Positions 1 to 12,049 are shown, numbered from the stretch's first letter. The stretch: DNA of 64,000 nt from Fomes fomentarius (GCA_022606135.1 JABYQN010000014.1:310001-374000); one strand, 5' to 3'. The notes: generated from the letters alone by a model not told the origin. Numbers and translations are program-made.

Positions 1-439
1 CAGCACACAGCCAATGTGGGGTTGCTCGAGCCTGACCAACAGCAGCTCGCAACCACATACCTTGCAGGATCGTCGTCGTTCCCTCAAGGCGAATGTGGTG
101 GTTTCCATCCAGTTCGTTCAGTTTCCTTTGCCCAACCCAGTGGCAATCTTTCATGAACATTCTCCCATTAGGTCAACTTCGCAGACTGCCAGAACCCTGG
201 AGCGATGTGTGTATGTGGTCAGGTTCGGGCTTATCATACGAATGGGTGCGAGTCAATCTTCGTCACCTCTTTAATACTCTTTACTCAGTTCTAGTGATCT
301 GGTACTTTTTCAACAGTATTCCAGCATCGTCTAGGGGTGGTCCAACTCCTGACTATACACCATCATCCATCATCGTCTCGGCAATGTCATCCCCAGGGGT
401 TCCCTCCTCTGCTATGCAATCGTCGTCTATGCCTCCAAT

Positions 440-615
440 CTCTACATCGTCTATGTCTTCTCTCCCCTCATCGTCGTCTATGCCTTCCCTCTCCTCCTCG
501 TCGCCTATGCCTTCCCTCCCCTCATCGTCGCCTATGTCTTCCCTCCCTTCGTCGTCGTCTATGCCCTCTCTCTCTTGTTCGTCTATGTCCTCTCTCCCTT
601 CATCATCTATGTCCC
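440..615 (+). repeat. Imperfect tandem repeat coding Ser/Pro/Met-rich units
   Basis: Units of roughly 24-30 bp with the core tatgccttccctc repeat imperfectly within exon 1 of the HECT-like gene, giving MPSLSSSS/MSSLPSSS-type peptide units. This is a low-complexity expansion; a disordered region is expected. Confidence 0.
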
Positions 616-2045
616 CCCATCACCCTATGATCTCTCCCTTCCAGCCAGCAAGTCAAGCCAATCCTTTCATCCCTCCTTCTGGTTTCTCTTTCAATGCTCG
701 TCCAATGAATCCTATGAGCATCCCTCTCAACGAAATCCCCCAATCAGTGTTCTCGCTGGTTCTCTTGCTCGTGGGCAGAATGTCGCACAACTTCGTACTG
801 CCAGTGCCCAGCGAAATCTTCCACAGCATGCCAGAGCAAACTCGATCAAGGTCACTCGTGGCTCAGCAAAGATTACTTCGCCAGCGACAGTCGTGTCCAC
901 ACGAGCTGACATTGCGATCATCCCTATCCCAGTCAGTGTTCACCTCAGCCCTTGTACCTTCAATACTAATGCACCTGGCAGGATGGAAAGGCGATTCGGG
1001 ACAACAGATATGGCATCTTTCGCCCTTTACACCTCCATTTCTACAACAACGACCTACCTACTTTTCTACAGTTGCTTCGCGATCACTCGCTCGTTATCGA
1101 GGTGCAGATTGCTCGCTCCTATCGTGAGGAGATCTGGCTGGAACTTCACACCATGATTTCTGCGCATCTCGCAGTGCATGGTCTCATTCTGCCTTCCGAT
1201 CCCTCGCGCTCATCTGGAACTGGCGACAATGCACCATTCACTCCTTCTTCTTATCATGATCTTGACTGGGCACTCATGGAGAAAAAGCGCACAACCAATG
1301 GCTTCTACATTGAATGGGCTGATATCCATGGTAGCTCTGTTACTCTGGAGCAGCTTTTGGCAGGTACTAAACATGGCATACCCCATCCCGACGACAAACC
1401 AGATAGGCGAGTGGCTCTTATTGCCATATGTGAGTGAGACTGCAGTTATCGCTATGATATCCATTGGCTTACGATCACAATATTGGGATATATAGGCCCT
1501 CGGTTTTCGCCGATCAAGCTTCCTCTCACTCGGGACCTTGTCCAGGGAGACCCATGTCCTTGTCATGATATGCCTCACTGCTGTGCTGGCTTTCGGCTGC
1601 TTCTGCGGTACATCAAGTATCGAGGCCGCAACAAGGGGGTACCTGATTCATTCGAGTGCGATCACAACTACTGTCCCTCGTGCGATCTCTGTAGTCGGCA
1701 CCCAATCCAGTCTCGGACACCACCACGCGCATCTACTTCTACTCGCATACATCCTCGCTCTCCAGGAAGCCCACCATCCATCAAGTATGCTCGTACTACC
1801 TCATCGACTCGACCTCGTCGTCCTTCAGTATCCCTACCTCCTTTGCAGATTCCAGCTCCATCATCATCTCTCACACCAGCTTTCAACACCATGGCTCTCA
1901 GCTCTATCTCATCTAACACCCCTGTAGAAGATGATGGTGCAGAGCTATACTTTCCAAACATTCGCGAGATTCTTGACGAGGACCATGCTCGCCAGCACCC
2001 AGTCATCCCAAATACAATTCGCTCATCGCAATCGGGCTCGAATCG

Positions 2046-2185
2046 TCCCATCGCCCCCTCACAGTCACAGTCGCAGTCTGTGCCCAACTCGTCATCGTCG
2101 TACTCGAGCTTGACTCGTCCGAGTCCCATCGCCCCCTCGCAGTCGCAGTCGCAGTCGGTGCCCAACTCGTCGTCGTACCTACAGT
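2046..2185 (+). repeat. Two-copy ~78-bp tandem repeat in the HECT-like gene
   Basis: The segment beginning cccatcgccccctc occurs twice, about 78 bp apart, coding two copies of an IAPSQSQSQSVPNSSS unit. The spacing is a multiple of three, so unlike the 23-bp repeat downstream it keeps the frame. Confidence 0.
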
Positions 2186-3009
2186 TGGGCTCTGCTCATC
2201 CAGTTGCACTGCTTCCAGAGCCATCTGAGCCACTACTTCTTGAACATGGGGAGTGGGTAGAGGCATTGAGCGATGCTCGGTTTGAAGTGCGAAATATGAC
2301 TATCGCCATTGAGCTCCATGGTGAATCACCACAGGTGTTGGGTCGTGCACTGCTGTCGTATCTGCAGTACATTGCTGAACATCCTTTGGGACACTATGAA
2401 TGGGTTAAGCCTGCTGGGGTGGCCGAATTTACACCCTTTGTGGTCAGCGATTTGACTGCATCGTTCATTCCTTCTTTCAAAGTGTGAGTCTGCCACTATG
2501 GTTTGCAGCCCAAGATGGCTGACCTGGTCTGTAGGGGACAAGCTGTTGGTGATGGTGTCGGTCGTGCAGTGCTTATCGAGGCTGTCCAAACGATGACTAG
2601 CGATGCAGCATTCTGGCGAGAGTGTAGAGGGTACATGCAACCAGTCTTTCTGGATGACAGCACAAGCAATTCCAGTCGCAAAACCACTTGGATGGCCTAT
2701 GGTACCCTGTGTGGGCTGTACCTCGCTCGGCTCGCTACTGGTCCCTTGCCAGTCTCACCCTTTCTCATTATGACTGCTTTACTCTCACTCTTTGGGCCTG
2801 ACTCTGACCAAAATTTCGACTATCTTGGCAACATCCATCCATCTGTCTATGGGACCGACCCTCGTTATGTTGCCGATATCGTTCTGCCAATGACTGAGCT
2901 CGGTAACTTGACTGCCTACGACCCCGATCTCGCCCGAGAACTACAGCCATGGATAGAGTTGCAGTGGAACGATCCAGTCCCCTCTGACTTCTCGCATCCT
3001 GTTCGACAG

Positions 3010-3078
3010 TTCATCATTGGGGTTCTCGACAGTTCATCATTGGGGTTCTCGACAGTTCATCATTGGGGTTCTCGACAA
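3010..3078 (+). repeat. 23-bp unit repeated three times, frame-breaking
   Basis: The unit ttcatcattggggttctcga(cag) occurs three times head to tail inside the long exon of the HECT-like gene. With a single copy the exon would read ...RQFIIGVLDKN and stop at a gtatga donor in phase with the next exon (IIEVTSSRQ...). Two extra copies add 46 bp, which moves the frame by one. Confidence 0.
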
Positions 3079-4447
3079 GAATGTATGATCTTCTCGCATG
3101 TTTACAAACATTGTCTATGTGTCTCACTTGACGACTTCACTCTTAGATCATCGAGGTCACAAGCTCTCGCCAGAGTGCCACTTCCCCAAGTGCACACAAT
3201 GCATGGCTGTTCCAGGCATTCTTCAAATTGGTCTTTGGGCACTCAGGAAGTGTCCTTGGGTTAGGCGAATTCGTTGCTTTTCGCCAAGGGCTCAATGTTG
3301 CAGTTCCTACAGTTGGCGATGTCAGTGATCTCGGCATTCTTCAAAAAGGACCAGAGATCTCTCTGGTGAAGGTATGGCCTTGACATGTACATTGAAATAG
3401 GCTCTAACATCTATCAGTCAATGGCAGAGGTTATCGATCGCACAGACATTCCTCGATTTGTGCTGGCGATGTACAACCGACGAATTGTCGATGCGAAGGC
3501 ATTTTTCAACAAACATATCAGCTTTCCAAACCTCACTAACACACCTTCAACCAAGGGCAAGAATCGGGCTGACCAGCCTGACCCTGCTGTTGTACAAGCA
3601 AAGCTTCGTCGCTTTCGTGAAGAAGTCTTCGTACGACGATTGAAGTGATATCTAACCGAAGGTCGTGGTCACCCACTCTTTCCCAATCTTCACGAGACAT
3701 GCATGCTTTCCTCTGAGGAAGTTATGGCAGAGGTGTGTGTATGATGCTCATGATTAACTGTGTGCTGACATTTTGATTTCAGAGGCATTCGAGCACCCTT
3801 CGAGCGACTGCCTTACTTCGGGCCTTGACCGACTCAGACTTGATTCCAGCCCAGGCTGGGTGGCATATCAATGTAAGCTACTTCTTGGTTCATTCATTTC
3901 GGACATCAGAATACTGATTCATATTATGACAGTTTGCTTTCCAGCACGACAATGTCCCTGCCAACGAAAACTGGCTATTCATTCACACTTGCACAGCTAA
4001 TGTCGATGTTCGGTTTACGACTGAACTTGTCAAGCTGATTACTACAGAGGACATTCCAAAGTCATCCAGTATCGCGACTGGTTTTGATGCTTCCCTGCAT
4101 GCCCAACTGTGGCTCGCTCCGAGAAGCTTCAACCGAATCTGAATTGGTGGGAGTGGTGGGGATTAGGCGATCATTACGACAGTGTGACTCCTTCTCGAAG
4201 TAGTGTGACCGAGGCTTGGTTCATATAAGGTTTATGGAGTTGTGGTTCGATCATTTGTAGCTTTCTGTGGTAGTATACATACCATATCGTGCTGCAACAG
4301 ACTGCTAGGTTTCTCTTGTAGGTCGACCGACTGCTCGGATATACCCTGTCACTTGTGACATCATATCGCCGAGCAGGTTTCACTCTGCGATCTCAGGTCA
4401 CCAATTGTGCTCGTCGTACTTTCGTTTTGCATCGAGTCTATGCTGCT

Positions 4448-5817
4448 ATGGCCTCAGTCTCACGAGCCTGCTCCCCTTCAAATGGTAAGCTGAGACCTTA
4501 GCCATCCCTGGATTCGTGAGCATTGAATGGGGTTCTGGCAATCAGATTCCCCTTCGTCGCCAATGAGTGCTCACTCTAAGTCCCCCGAAGCAGAGGTAGC
4601 TTTGGAGGACATGGATGATGCTGCTCTTCTGGACAACTTGCGAGTGCTTACTCAAACTGGCGACGAAGGCCGATGGGAGGAGATGAGGAGCTTGGTTGGC
4701 TTAAATGCTGGGGGAGTCGAGGTCACAGACCCAGCAGCTCGTGAGGATGGATTTGGCGAGTCTGATTTCACCAACCGATCAAGTGTGAGTTCCAATATCA
4801 TATGTTCAATGGGCTGTGGTGAATGTTCATTGGGTGTATCAGACACCTCTTTTCGGGCCTTCACCACTGGCTGTGACATCACTTCAGTTGTCGTTGCCAG
4901 GTACTCCGAACATCTCTGAAGGTCCTCTGAACCACCCTTCAGGCCCTCCGAACATTTTGACCAATCTTCAAGGCACTCCAAACAATCGCATTGGTCGAAC
5001 TAACTCTCTTGGCTTAGTACATAATTATGATCAGAGTCATCGCGAGGTATGTCGCCGACACATATGTGAACTTCTAGTTCATCTTCTCATCCATGCGACT
5101 GTGTAGGTGCCGATTCATCTTGAAGGTGGTCACATTTCCTTTCGTTCGTCGGCTCCAAACCTGGCCGAAGTAATACCACAGCCTCCACATCACACTGCGA
5201 TGGTCGCACCAGGTTATGTCAACTTAGTATGATTTGATTTGTTCAGCAGTAGATGAGATACCATCCACTCATGGGCAATCCAGGACACATCTACTATCTT
5301 GGAAGCTCTCTACCCTGATCAGCGAGCAGCATATCATGCTATTAACAAGGCCGACTACAACTCAGGTTACAAGCAGTTCCTTCTCGTACGAAAGTGGCGA
5401 GAGGTTCTCACTCTGCTCGAGCTGGTTCCTGAAGACACCCAGGGAACCCTCGTTCAAGGGGTACTCATCACTCCAAAGGCAGTCAAGCAATGGCTGTCTC
5501 CCACTCCAAGCTATGGGACATTCAGTAACTGGCGAACAAACTATGCTCGTGTCCGAGGTGCACACCAAGCTCTCGCAATTAGTGCAGGTCTAGGGCTCCC
5601 TCGCACCACCGAAGAGAACCAGCTTTGGGAGATCGTGAGTTGCTGGGATTGCGAGGCTCTGCTCCCTCCTCGCAGCCAGATCGCTCCTGGATCACTCGAC
5701 TCAGTGGCTGCAGGGACGACTGCAAAAGCAGTCAGCGATATGACTGCTACCCTGCAGAAGAAGTATCCAGCTGTAAGCAGCTATTTCCTCAGTGATTGGG
5801 TTGAGAGACTCATTTGA
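4448..5817 (+). CDS. Hypothetical protein of the mobile-element block
   Basis: Five exons can be joined: 4448-4484, 4546-4784, 4888-5046, 5107-5212, and a last exon from about 5258 to the TGA at 5817. All junctions use GT...AG and stay in frame; the fourth intron (5213-5257) is the least certain. The N-terminal half is acidic and Ser/Asn/Pro-rich. The last exon (LYPDQRAAYHAINKADYN onward) is globular, about 185 residues, with Trp and aromatic positions suggesting a folded domain. I do not recognise the family. It lies 300 bp downstream of the HECT-like gene on the same strand and upstream of the large inverted repeat, so it is probably accessory to the same element. No catalytic motif is visible. 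Confidence 0.
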
Positions 5818-5929
5818 TACCCTTAGCACTTCACTCGAGGTGGTTGATTTTGTCACAACACCCATAGTATTGTACCTATAGATGTAACAACTGTGTACTA
5901 CATGCAAATCCATCTCACTTCCTGGTGCT

Positions 5930-7640
5930 AATGCTACATCGTCGTCCTTGCCCCGTCGTCTGCACCGTCCTCGCACCCCCACCCACGGCATCGTCCGTCG
6001 TTCGCCTGCCACTTGCCGTCCATTGTGGACATCATGGCCGACGACTGCTGTGGATGTCGTGGCCGTCGTCTGCTGCAGTCGTCCGCCCGCCGTTCACTGC
6101 CGTCCTCGTCGTCGCCCTGCCGTCGCCCTGCTGTTGTCGCCCTGCTGTTGTCGCCCTGCTGTTGTCGCCCTGCTGTTGTCGCCCTGCTGTCGTCGTCGTC
6201 GTCGTCCGGGTCGTGGTCGCCCAGTCGTGGTCGCCCGGTCGTCCTCGTCGTCGTGGTCGCCCTGCTGTCCTCGTCGTGGTCCTCGTCGTCGCCCGGTCGT
6301 CCTCGTCCTCCGGCTCATCGTCGCCTGGTCGTCCTCGTTGCCCTGCCGCCGTCGTGGTCGCCCGGTCGTCGTCCGCGTCGTCGTCGCCCTGCCGTCGTCG
6401 TCGTCGTCCTCGCGCTGTCGTCCGCGTTGTCGTTGCCGTGGCCTGGTCGTCTGCGCCTCGTCGTGGTGGTCGTCCTCCGTCGCGTCGTCTGCGTGGTCCT
6501 GGTCGCGTCGCGCCGTCCCCCTGCCGTCCTCGTCCTCGCCCCACCGTCCGCGTCGTCGTCCTCGTCGCCGTCGTGGTTGGTCTGGGTGGTTGTTGCCGTT
6601 GGTCGCGTGGATGATGATTGAGGCGCAGAAGAGTGGCTTGACGCCAGTGTGACCTAATATTCAATCGGAGATTGAATATCTTCCCACGCCACAGTGGCGC
6701 GTTTGAGTTCGTTCGCCGAATCGGAGATTGAATATCTTCTCACGCCACATGCGCAAGCGCCCATGTGGCGTGAGAAGATATTCAATCTCCGACTGGATCC
6801 TTTGCCAGCGCATGCTCTCTCCCTCTCTCTTCCCTACACCACCACCACCGCAGGGTGCTGGGCGCAGCGCAGCCGCCCGGGTGCAACCAAGGCCGGCGGT
6901 GCGGCCATCGGGTTGAGGCGGGCCCATTTGGCAAATCCAATGGGCACCCCGCTCGATGGTGCACTGCTTAGGCTGCGCTTGCCCTGGGCAGGTCTCGCAG
7001 CTGCACATAAGCCCAGTGCCCCCGGTGCACGGTGGCAGGCGCAGTGCCGCGCGACGCGGCGGACGCGACGGCGGCGCACGACGGACAACGGACAACGGAC
7101 GGCGGACAACGGGCACAACGGACGACCGCAGCGGGCGGCGAGCGGACGGCGTCCACGACGGACGGCGGGCACGACGTCCGCAGTGGGCGGCGGGCAGACG
7201 GCAGGCGGACGACGGACGGCGGTGCGAGCACGACGAGGACAACCGCGCGAGGACAGCGGTGCGAGGACGACGACAACAGCAGGGCGACGACGACGACAAC
7301 AGCGCGACGAGGACCCGGACGACGAGGACGGCAGGGCGACCACGACGACGAGGACGACCGGGCGACCACGACTGGGCGACCACGACCCGGACGACGACGA
7401 CGACGACAGCAGGGCGACAACAGCAGCGGACAACGGCCACGACGTCCACAGCAGACTATGGGCACGACGTCCACGACTGACGACGGGCGGACGACACGAC
7501 GACCGCAGCGGATGGTGGGGACGATGTCCACAGCGGCCAGTGGGCGGACAAAGGACATGGCGACCGCAGTGGATGATGGGCACGATGCAACACATGTCGG
7601 CGAAGTGGGTTACAAGGATGTGGATGACCCGTGGACGATG
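5930..7640. repeat. Large GTC/GAC-rich inverted repeat (fold-back structure)
   Basis: The left half (about 5930-6620) is almost entirely GTC/GTG/CCG-type low complexity. The right half (about 7030-7640) is its near reverse complement, rich in GAC/CGA/ACG. Blocks such as gggtcgtggtcgcccagtcg in the left arm recur inverted near 7330-7400, and the left segment around 6020-6080 (gtggacatcatggcc...) matches inverted sequence near 7430-7560. Open frames exist on both strands but are poly-Arg/Val/Ser or Arg/Thr/Gly artefacts of the trinucleotide bias, so I call no gene here. The structure separates 4448-5817 from 7948-9664. Confidence 0.
6721..6792. repeat. Perfect 31-bp hairpin at the centre of the inverted repeat
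   Basis: Bases 6721-6751 (tcggagattgaatatcttct...) are exactly reverse-complementary to 6762-6792, separated by a 10-bp loop cgcaagcgcc. A third, slightly diverged direct copy of the left arm lies at about 6664-6692. The hairpin marks the symmetry axis between the GTC-rich and GAC-rich arms and could extrude as a cruciform. Confidence 0.
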
Positions 7641-7947
7641 GTGGGCTATCGAGGGAAGGGCGCGGAGGGAGTGTAGTTGTAAATCAATAACAAACTGTAG
7701 CTCTTCGATAGCCTTGTACCATGTAGGACAACCAATGATAATTTGGTTCTATTGAGTGAAAAATGAGGTTCCAATTGTGCAATTGAATATTGCTATGTGT
7801 ATACTTTGTGGCCCTTTACCTTGCCGCTTGCCACCTTTGCCTGCTTCACCATCCCTACCCTTAGTGCTTGTGTACTCGGCCCTCCTGTAAGTCCACCCAT
7901 GGTCAGCAAGCTGTGTTGTTGGACTCTACTCATACAATACAGCTATA

Positions 7948-9664
7948 ATGCCGAAGCTTGCAAACTCGCAAGCAACCATCCGAAGTCGTCGGGAGGCTTA
8001 CACTCGCATCTGCGAGCTACTGGCTCTCCACCCTCCTTTGCTGAATCTCCTTTCGAATGCCGGCCTGCCAGGGATCTCTCGAACTACATTTGAAACCCTC
8101 CTTGCCAGGCTCGTGGAGGACGAACACCTTGAGATTCTCGCTGGGCGATCGCCAAAAGTCCTCTTCGATGACTTAATCGGATACATCGTTGCGAACATAG
8201 CCGAGGGGCCTCTCGCAGCAGCAGCCAAGAAGTATCGGGTGGATAAGAAGGCAAACAAGTGGGTACATCGGTTTGTCGCTCATGAGCTGGGTTTGGCAGG
8301 AGCCGATGGTTGTCGGCGAACCGATAGTCTCAAGACCATCTTCGTCGATAAACTCGATACCCCCTATCCCCCGAAGTCTGCCCACATCAGCGAGGATCCA
8401 GATGTCGCTGCTAAGTGGTACGACCACATCTACAAGAAGAAACAGGCCGATAGCCGGAAGAAGAGGTGGCCGATTCACGAGCTGGATCCCACTAAGCTCC
8501 AGCAAACGATCCCTGCTGATGAAAGTTGCAAGATTGTCGATGCCAACACAGGCGAGCTGCTCGCTGTCGTCTGGCGCGATGTCATCGCTGCTCGGGATGG
8601 AGGGGATAGGGAGGAAGTAGTGTCTGGAGACAACACTGTAGGCTTCATCGATTGGGCGATCGAGGCTGTTAAGGATGGTCTCAGGGGCCGCCGGTCTGTT
8701 AGGGTGTGTGAGCATTGTTTTGGTCTGTTATAACATACCACTCATAAGACTATATGCAGCTCGAGGATCCAGGAACTCTTGTGCAGACTGGCTACACTGC
8801 AGGCTCGCGCTCGAAGCCTTCCTTCGACTGGGTGCGCAATCTGCTTTGGAAGCGAGAACTTACCCCCGAATTCCTCGCCACTGCCGACCACCACACCAGC
8901 TGTCTTTTTGCCATCTTTTGGAACATCTGTCGCAACCATCTGCCAGCCGAGGTAATCGAACCTTGGGTTGCATACAACGCAGAGCACATGCTTCCCCGAA
9001 TGGATGGGGGTCTTCGCTCAGACCGCGATACTGGTGATGTGACCATTGAGCTTGGTGATGATTCTGTGACCTTTCGCAACATGGAGCTCGCACCAGCCTG
9101 CGGGTTGCTGGGCCAGAACTACTCCAGGTAAGAAGCCTTTCCTCTAAGAAGTTTGTCAGCTAACAGCTCTTAAACAGAGGGGTCCATAGTGAGAAACAGC
9201 CCCATCCTTTTGCTGTGCAGTGGCTGCTGAGCCGAAATGCCAACGACACAGCTGGCGCCCATTTCTATCTCGCTGACTATGGTATCAAGATTGTCCATGC
9301 CCCAAACACGATCATAGCCTGGCAGCCGAGTCATTGTCATGGCACCAGCCTTGGTGATTGGCACCCTGATGATGCGGAACCTGATTTCAAGCAGCTCGGC
9401 ATCGCTTTCGTGACCCCTCCGCGCCTTGCCCAGGTTTTCGGACAATACAGCCAGCACTTTAAGCGCCTCTGCACCTCTGCGAGGTTTAGCGATGTCTACA
9501 CTGCCCAAGATGAGGCTGCGCGGCTTGCAGGGGAGGAGTTTATTGCCGATACAATTTCTGCACTGCGAGCCACAGGAGGGTTGGAGGACTCTGAAGAAGA
9601 ATATGACTCGAGCGAGGGGATGGAAGATGAAGAATCCGACAACGAGGAGTCGGATGGTGAATAG
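7948..9664 (+). CDS. Hypothetical protein with cupin/2OG-oxygenase-like C-terminal segment
   Basis: Three exons join cleanly: 7948-8703, 8760-9127 and 9178-9664, giving 536 residues. The start is the first ATG of a long frame. The first ~250 residues are mixed helical and basic. Residues ~370-470 include a segment ending IIAWQPSHCHGTSLGDW, which resembles the distal His strand of a double-stranded beta-helix fold seen in 2OG-Fe(II) oxygenase-like fungal proteins. The tail is strongly acidic (EDSEEEYDSSEGMEDEE-like). I cannot find the HxD metal pair, so activity is unproven. TET/JBP-like oxygenases are known near some fungal DNA transposons, which would suit the integrase next door, but that link is inference. 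The gene appears intact, unlike the HECT-like gene upstream. Confidence 0.
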
Positions 9665-10042
9665 GTGGATTGTAAAGTGATAATTAGGTGGATATTATAG
9701 AATGATACAAGCAGGTGCTGCGTTGCAGAACCCCCCTTTCCTTCTTCATCCCATGTTCAAACTCTGTATGATACTTTCTCACAATTATTTATATGGGAGT
9801 GCATCGGTGAAGGCCTTAGGTAGGGTGTGCGCGCATGAGTTAGACAGATTGGCACTTCCTGCAGTTCTCTTTCATAGTGCTGCAATCTCCCTTTCTCTCT
9901 TATTCCTGGTGCGAAGTGTTGCGACTCCCAAATCTCACCCTGTTGCTTGGCCAGTGTTCTTCCACACTGCCCACACAAGTTCTCTTCGACTCGTCGCCGA
10001 CTCGCAGATCCGATTTCTGCCCATGCTTTGCCTTACAATATA

Positions 10043-11939
10043 TTACATATAACCATTCTGCTGCATAATATCACCACAAAACTGGAATGCTGTAATCCAG
10101 ATCAGGCGACGAACCTCCATATTTCGCGACGCCATTCTCTCAGCTCCTAGTGTCCGGTACAACCGCACTGAGAGTTCCTGCACCTCCCATGGCTTCAAAA
10201 AATCCTCAGGAGGATCACATGGAACATGAGGTGCTCTTTGTGGGCGGTTAGACAAAGGAGGAGCAACAAAAGGATTAACCTCGTCCCACTCATTGGGCTC
10301 GCGCTCAAGTAAATGGTTCATAATGCGAGGGTCATCGGCAGCAGCCCAGTCGATGCCATATTCTGCAATGTCACCAATGTCTGCACCAGTCTCCAGCAGT
10401 GCATCAGCACCGCGTGCGCCATTGGTAGCAAGACTGAGCAGATACATATCGTAGGGACTGCGATTTGGTGCCCCTAATAGTATACCAGAGTTAGTAGTGG
10501 ACCAGCAGCAACTAGAAAGGCTTACCTTTGATCTGCATGGTATGATGATTCCATGTCTGGACCCAGTCTGAAGCATCTTGGTTGATTGCACCCTTGAATA
10601 GGAAGTGTAGCAGCCAGAGGTGGCACCGATCGCTCGCATTGAGGTGGCAATGTGTTTCGAGTTCGATAAAGAAGTTCTTCCACTTCTGACCAAACCCTGA
10701 TGTGACATCATACCAGAGTCGCTCGATGCGGGTGTTGTGGACACTACTATAAGAATGTGAAACTTCTGCAGAAACGGCAGCAGCAGATGTATGGAACATA
10801 CCGGCCAAAGATATAAGAACCTCGCCCTTGGCCTCGGTACTGTTCCATGAACTCGGCGATGAGAACATTCTCGCCACCATGATCGCCTCGTACCCGACTG
10901 GGTACACCATTCTTGGCAGTTGCATCTTGGAAGACCTCAAGAACAGTATCTGCTCGATTGTTGTCGCTGACACGAAAGCCAGTGACGTATCGCGAATGAC
11001 CGTCGATAAAGGCATGCATGACAAACTTCCACCGAATCAGACCTAGATGTCATATATCTATGAGTTCAAGGTATATCTAGTCATTACAAACTACTAACCA
11101 TGCTGGCCATCATGGTGCCACAGAGCATTTGCACCTGCGACTCTGTAGACTTGCTGATGAATGCGGCGGCTGCCGAAAACTCCTGGCACGCCATGGACAC
11201 GAATGAACGACTCGCGAAGCCGTTGTCGAGGAACTCGGTGGCCCATAGCAGTAAGATGGCCATGTAGCATTTGTCGCCGATAGTTCGGGAAGCTCTCTAA
11301 TGTGAGGGCGACAATAGAGTCGAGTTCGGCATCAGTAAGTGTGGAGACAGGGCGCGTAGACGACTGCTGGATAGTGGTGGTGCTCCCATCAGGATGCTCA
11401 ACTGTCTGGAAGACAGGTGCACCAGGTGGTCGAATGCCGTACTCAACTGCGCGCCGAGAGACTGTGCGTGAAGACCAACCAAGAACAGGTGCGAGGCCTG
11501 TCGGACCACGAAGGTCAACTGCCATGGCCAAGAATGTAGGATCACATTCCTTTCGGGGTCGACCACGACGACCTGTTTGGGCCTCCCATGTAACGATGAC
11601 AGGAGGAGTCTCAATAGCATCAGCCGAAGCATGGCAAGCATCGTCAAGAGCTTCGACAATACTGCTGATCACTACATTGAGAGCAGCGAACTCCTCAGGA
11701 GGAATGAGGGTTCTGTTCTACACGAGCCATTGAGACTCGCTTGCTAGACATCGCAATAGTCGAGTACTCACTTGTTCAGCATGGCCCATAAGCTCCAAAG
11801 CTTCTCGCCGAACCTCGTCTAGGTGAGCAGCATCCCCGATTCGGGTGTGTATTGCCTGCGAGAATCGCTCATGAAGTATAGCATAGGCAGATCGAATGTT
11901 TGCGAGTATCAGAGATTCAGAAGATGAAGCCTGAGCCAT
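10043..11939 (-). CDS. DDE integrase/transposase (integrase core domain protein)
   Basis: Five exons join in frame: 11939-11772, 11717-11099, 11042-10802, 10746-10526 and 10473-10043, giving 559 residues. After a helical N-terminus there is a helix-turn-helix-like region (TGLAPVLGWSSRTVSRRAVEYG). Then comes a retroviral-integrase-type catalytic core: HHDGQHG supplies the first Asp, RGDHGGENV the second, and SVHNTRIERLW the Glu. FIDGHSRYVTGFRVSDNNRA is the strand/helix between the first two. The C-terminal ~170 residues contain YGIDWAAADDPRIMNHL. This is the DDE arrangement of cut-and-paste or integrase enzymes and is common in mushroom genomes. All splice sites are canonical and no internal stop is seen, so it may be active. 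It is transcribed away from the repeat array at 12.05-12.53 kb, as expected of a transposase beside its terminal repeats. Confidence 0.
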
Positions 11940-12049
11940 GTTGACAGCTAAAACAGTATAGCAGATATATTTGGAGGGTACACTGTGCAGGACGAGTGCA
12001 TAAGAGGATGGCTGGTGTTCGTCATCGTAAAGGGAGCTGCTTGCTTATG

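Larger units (their letters stand above)
384..4142 (+). pseudogene. HECT-like (E3 ubiquitin ligase-type) gene, disrupted
   Basis: A multi-exon gene can be traced. Exon 1 (from ATG 384 to about 935) is Ser/Pro/Met-rich and low complexity. Exon 2 runs 982-1429. A long exon from 1496 carries a Cys/His cluster (about 1550-1690) and a Ser/Gln/Pro linker, then a globular region. Further exons start near 3151, 3418, 3782 and 3933. The C-terminal part has the form of a HECT C-lobe: HTCTANVDV places a Cys where HECT ligases carry the catalytic Cys, and FRQGLNVAVP lies upstream. A HECT enzyme would pass ubiquitin from an E2 to a substrate. The reading frame is broken: in-frame TGA at 2485-2487 and 3646-3648 (the frame stays coding after both), and a 23-bp unit present three times at 3010-3078 that shifts the frame by one. 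The true start may lie upstream. Family assignment is from motif memory only; decay is well supported. Confidence 0.

Noticed and set aside
2485..3648. TGA read as an amino acid (recoding or altered code) in the HECT-like gene
   Set aside because: TGA ends other intact genes here (GPI13 neighbours, SMT3, Dpb4-like), so it is a normal stop; the same gene also has a frameshift.
5925..7755. Several long open frames of 200-350 codons on both strands
   Set aside because: They translate to poly-Arg/Val/Ser or Arg/Thr/Gly strings forced by GTC/GAC repeats, open in many frames at once, without domains.
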